Shown: positions 62,605 through 64,000 of the stretch, one piece after another | Layout: every line of letters starts with the position of its first letter | How positions within the stretch are numbered: the stretch's first letter is position 1 | Origin: Betaproteobacteria bacterium | GTDB lineage: Bacteria > Pseudomonadota > Gammaproteobacteria > Burkholderiales > Casimicrobiaceae | Direction: 5' to 3' | Assembly (NCBI GenBank): GCA_016192065.1 | Contig: JACPUX010000040.1 | Coordinates: 37,115 to 101,114, forward strand | DNA length: 64,000 bases | Notes under the pieces: generated by a model | What the model was told of the DNA's origin: nothing | Database searches by the model: none | Seen by the model: the letters and a program-made list of their open reading frames with translations, nothing else | Position numbers and translations under genes: made by a program

Positions 62605-62991
62605 ATGCCGAAACGAAAGACAGAAGTTATGGAAAGTTTTGGCCCACGTCTGGCGCGACTGCGTAAGGCCGCCGGTTACACCCAGGTCGAGCTCGCCGCT
62701 GAGTTGAGCATTACGCAGCGCATGGTGGCCTACTACGAAGCGCCGGAGGCCAATCCGCCCGCGCATCTGCTGCCGCGCCTGACACAAGCGCTGGGTATCA
62801 GCGTGGACGTGCTGCTCGGGCTCGCGCACCCGCGACGACCGAAGAAGCTCGCGGTCAATCGGTTGGAGCGCCAGTTAATAGAAATCGAGAAGCTTGACCC
62901 AAAGGCCAAGCGCCAGATCACGCAGCTGCTCGATACCTTCATCGAGCGCGAGAAGCTCAAGCAGCGCGTGCGCGCGCAGCAAACCGCTTAG
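62605..62991 (+). CDS. XRE-family helix-turn-helix regulator
   Basis: 128 residues, with GGAG eight bases before the ATG at 62605. The helix-turn-helix is FGPRLARLRKAAGYTQVELAAELSITQRMVAYYEAPEANPPAHLLPRLTQALGISVDVLLG (about residues 12-72). The C terminus is a basic, helical segment (RLERQLIEIEKLDPKAKRQITQLLDTFIEREKLKQ). It lies nine bases before a toxin-antitoxin pair, so it may regulate it or itself be part of a three-gene unit. Two inverted repeats upstream are candidate binding sites. Confidence 0.88.
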   Translation: MPKRKTEVMESFGPRLARLRKAAGYTQVELAAELSITQRMVAYYEAPEANPPAHLLPRLTQALGISVDVLLGLAHPRRPKKLAVNRLERQLIEIEKLDPKAKRQITQLLDTFIEREKLKQRVRAQQTA

Positions 62992-63000
62992 AGGAATACG

Positions 63001-63249
63001 ATGCAAACCCTGAATATCAAACTGCAACTGCCCGATGGCCTCGCGCAGGAGGCCGGGCGCATGGGACTGTTGGAGCCGGCCAACTTACAGACGCTATTGC
63101 GCGAGGCGGTGCGCACTCAACGCATTGCGCGTCTGACCGAGGCACGTAAGCGCATCGCCGCCGCCGGTGTGACGCCGCTGACCATGGATGAAATCAACGC
63201 CGAGATCGCCGCCGAGCGCACTGAGCAACGCAGCAAGTCCGCCCGCTGA
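63001..63249 (+). CDS. Antitoxin of a PIN-domain toxin-antitoxin pair
   Basis: 82 residues. N-terminal strand LNIKLQLPDGLAQEAGRMGLLEPANLQTLLREAVR resembles ribbon-helix-helix-like or related antitoxins. The helical C terminus TEARKRIAAAGVTPLTMDEINAEIAAERTEQRSK is typical of antitoxins that pair with PIN nucleases. Its stop shares a base with the toxin start (TGATG). It is predicted to neutralise the toxin and repress the operon. Confidence 0.8.
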   Translation: MQTLNIKLQLPDGLAQEAGRMGLLEPANLQTLLREAVRTQRIARLTEARKRIAAAGVTPLTMDEINAEIAAERTEQRSKSAR

Positions 63250-63665
63250 TGCGCCTGGTGCTCGACACCAACGTCGTTGCCTCGGGCCTGTTATGGGAAG
63301 GCGTGCCAGCGCGCTTGCTCGATGCGGCCGAGGCCGGCGACGTGGAACTGTGTACCAGTCGGCATTTACTGGCCGAACTGGCGCGTATTCTGCGCCGCGC
63401 TAAATTCTCCAAGGCCATCGCCGCTAGCGGCTTTACGCGAGAGGAGCTGGTGCTCGGCTATGCGGAACTGGCCACACTCTGCGAGCCGGCCAGCATTGCG
63501 CCCACCGTGCGCTCCGATCCTGACGACGATCACGTGCTCGCCTGCGCGCTTGCCGCGGCCGCTGACACCATCGTCTCCGGTGACGTGCATCTCTTAAACC
63601 TCGCGCACTATCAGGGCATCGCCATTCTCAACCCCGCCGCGGCCATCAACATCGTCACCGGCTAA
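63249..63665 (+). CDS. PIN-domain toxin (VapC-like)
   Basis: 138 residues. The PIN acidic residues are visible: D6 in LVLDTNVVASGLL, E near 43 in LLAELARIL, the acidic cluster in RSDPDDDHVLACALAAAAD and D in TIVSGDVHLLNL. It matches the family described as putative toxin component of PIN type. PIN toxins cleave RNA, commonly tRNA or rRNA, in the absence of antitoxin. It is fully overlapped by one base with the antitoxin, supporting co-expression. Confidence 0.88.
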   Translation: MRLVLDTNVVASGLLWEGVPARLLDAAEAGDVELCTSRHLLAELARILRRAKFSKAIAASGFTREELVLGYAELATLCEPASIAPTVRSDPDDDHVLACALAAAADTIVSGDVHLLNLAHYQGIAILNPAAAINIVTG

Positions 63666-63690
63666 GTGGCGAGGCGGAAATATTCGACGC

Positions 63691-64000
63691 TCACCTGAAC
63701 AAAAATATTCGAGCACGGCCCCTTATCGAAGGCGCAATTTCCTTGGCGGCGGTTTTGGCCTGGGGTAGCGAAGATGCGGACCACCAGAGGTCCTGTCTCT
63801 CCGGGCACAGAAGACCGAGCCGCTCTCGCCAATGAGCCGCTGGTATTGAAGGTTTGGTAACGTCGCGAACATCTGGATAGACAAGCTCCATGGCAAACAC
63901 ACCGACGTTTACGGTAAATCGAGCCACGGTCGACGAATTGTCGCGAGAACCCTGAACTTCGATCAGATGCACCACATCTTCCGACGAGCGGAGAAAGACA
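63691..64000 (-). CDS. DUF4304-like protein (5' partial, leaves window)
   Basis: The frame runs off the right edge, so the N terminus is missing. The visible 100 residues read FSARRKMVHLIEVQGSRDNSST, then RFTVNVGVFAMELVYP, WRERLGLLCPERQDLWW and a short basic tail ending RARIFLFR. F-T-V-N-x-G-V and R-x-R-x-G-L-x-x-x-x-x-x-D-x-W-W are the pattern of DUF4304 proteins. The C terminus after the WW is shorter than usual and may be truncated. The function is unknown. It lies in the accessory segment after the tRNA genes. Confidence 0.6.
   Translation of the reverse strand, partial: VFLRSSEDVVHLIEVQGSRDNSSTVARFTVNVGVFAMELVYPDVRDVTKPSIPAAHWRERLGLLCPERQDLWWSASSLPQAKTAAKEIAPSIRGRARIFLFR

Noticed and set aside
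1..64000. CRISPR array, prophage, integron or intact insertion sequence
   Set aside because: No regularly spaced direct repeats, phage structural genes, integrase or transposase was found on reading the window.

Overview
The window is about 66% G+C, densely packed and chromosomal. RegB/RegA-type and Cpx-like two-component systems, a TAXI-TRAP transporter, UvrB, DinB, AspC, 2-oxoacid:ferredoxin oxidoreductases and Pseudomonas-like REP sequences suggest a betaproteobacterium, perhaps near the Rhodocyclales. This placement is inferred from gene content only.

Layout. 1-2935: an arsenite-oxidase-like Rieske/molybdopterin pair. 3123-7042: an envelope-stress locus with a Spy/CpxP-like protein, a Gly-rich lipoprotein hydrolase and a divergent cpxRA-like pair sharing four GTAAA-type half-sites. 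7341-17690: a TAXI-TRAP transporter, then a periplasmic binding protein between two large related sensor kinases. 17849-30294: FmdB zinc ribbon, DNA polymerase IV, REP cluster, SrkA kinase, two TPR-GGDEF diguanylate cyclases with an HDOD protein, and a TetR-controlled operon ending in a permease/outer-membrane-factor chimera. 30472-41254: assorted housekeeping and envelope genes ending in uvrB. 41307-50801: two adjacent 2-oxoacid:ferredoxin oxidoreductases. One is a conventional Kor-like alpha plus beta-gamma pair. The other has a gamma-alpha fusion, a TPP subunit with about 545 extra N-terminal residues, and an iron-sulfur protein with four 4Fe-4S motifs. 51360-53636: tautomerase, DABB-like protein and AraC regulator. 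53756-55265: a radical SAM/SPASM enzyme followed 16 bases later by a small exported protein with a YGPP motif. 55787-61219: AspC, a large secreted protein and RegBA. 61340-64000: tRNA-Gly and tRNA-Cys, then an accessory segment (Rhs relic, XRE regulator, PIN toxin-antitoxin pair, DUF4304-like gene).

The best candidates for an undescribed system are the radical SAM/SPASM plus exported YGPP protein pair, which resembles the rSAM/lipoprotein systems of Bacteroidetes, and the extended-subunit oxidoreductase. Also notable are the molybdoenzyme that seems to lack two arsenite ligands, and the chimeric efflux gene. Comparisons to reference proteins are from memory and no searches were run.
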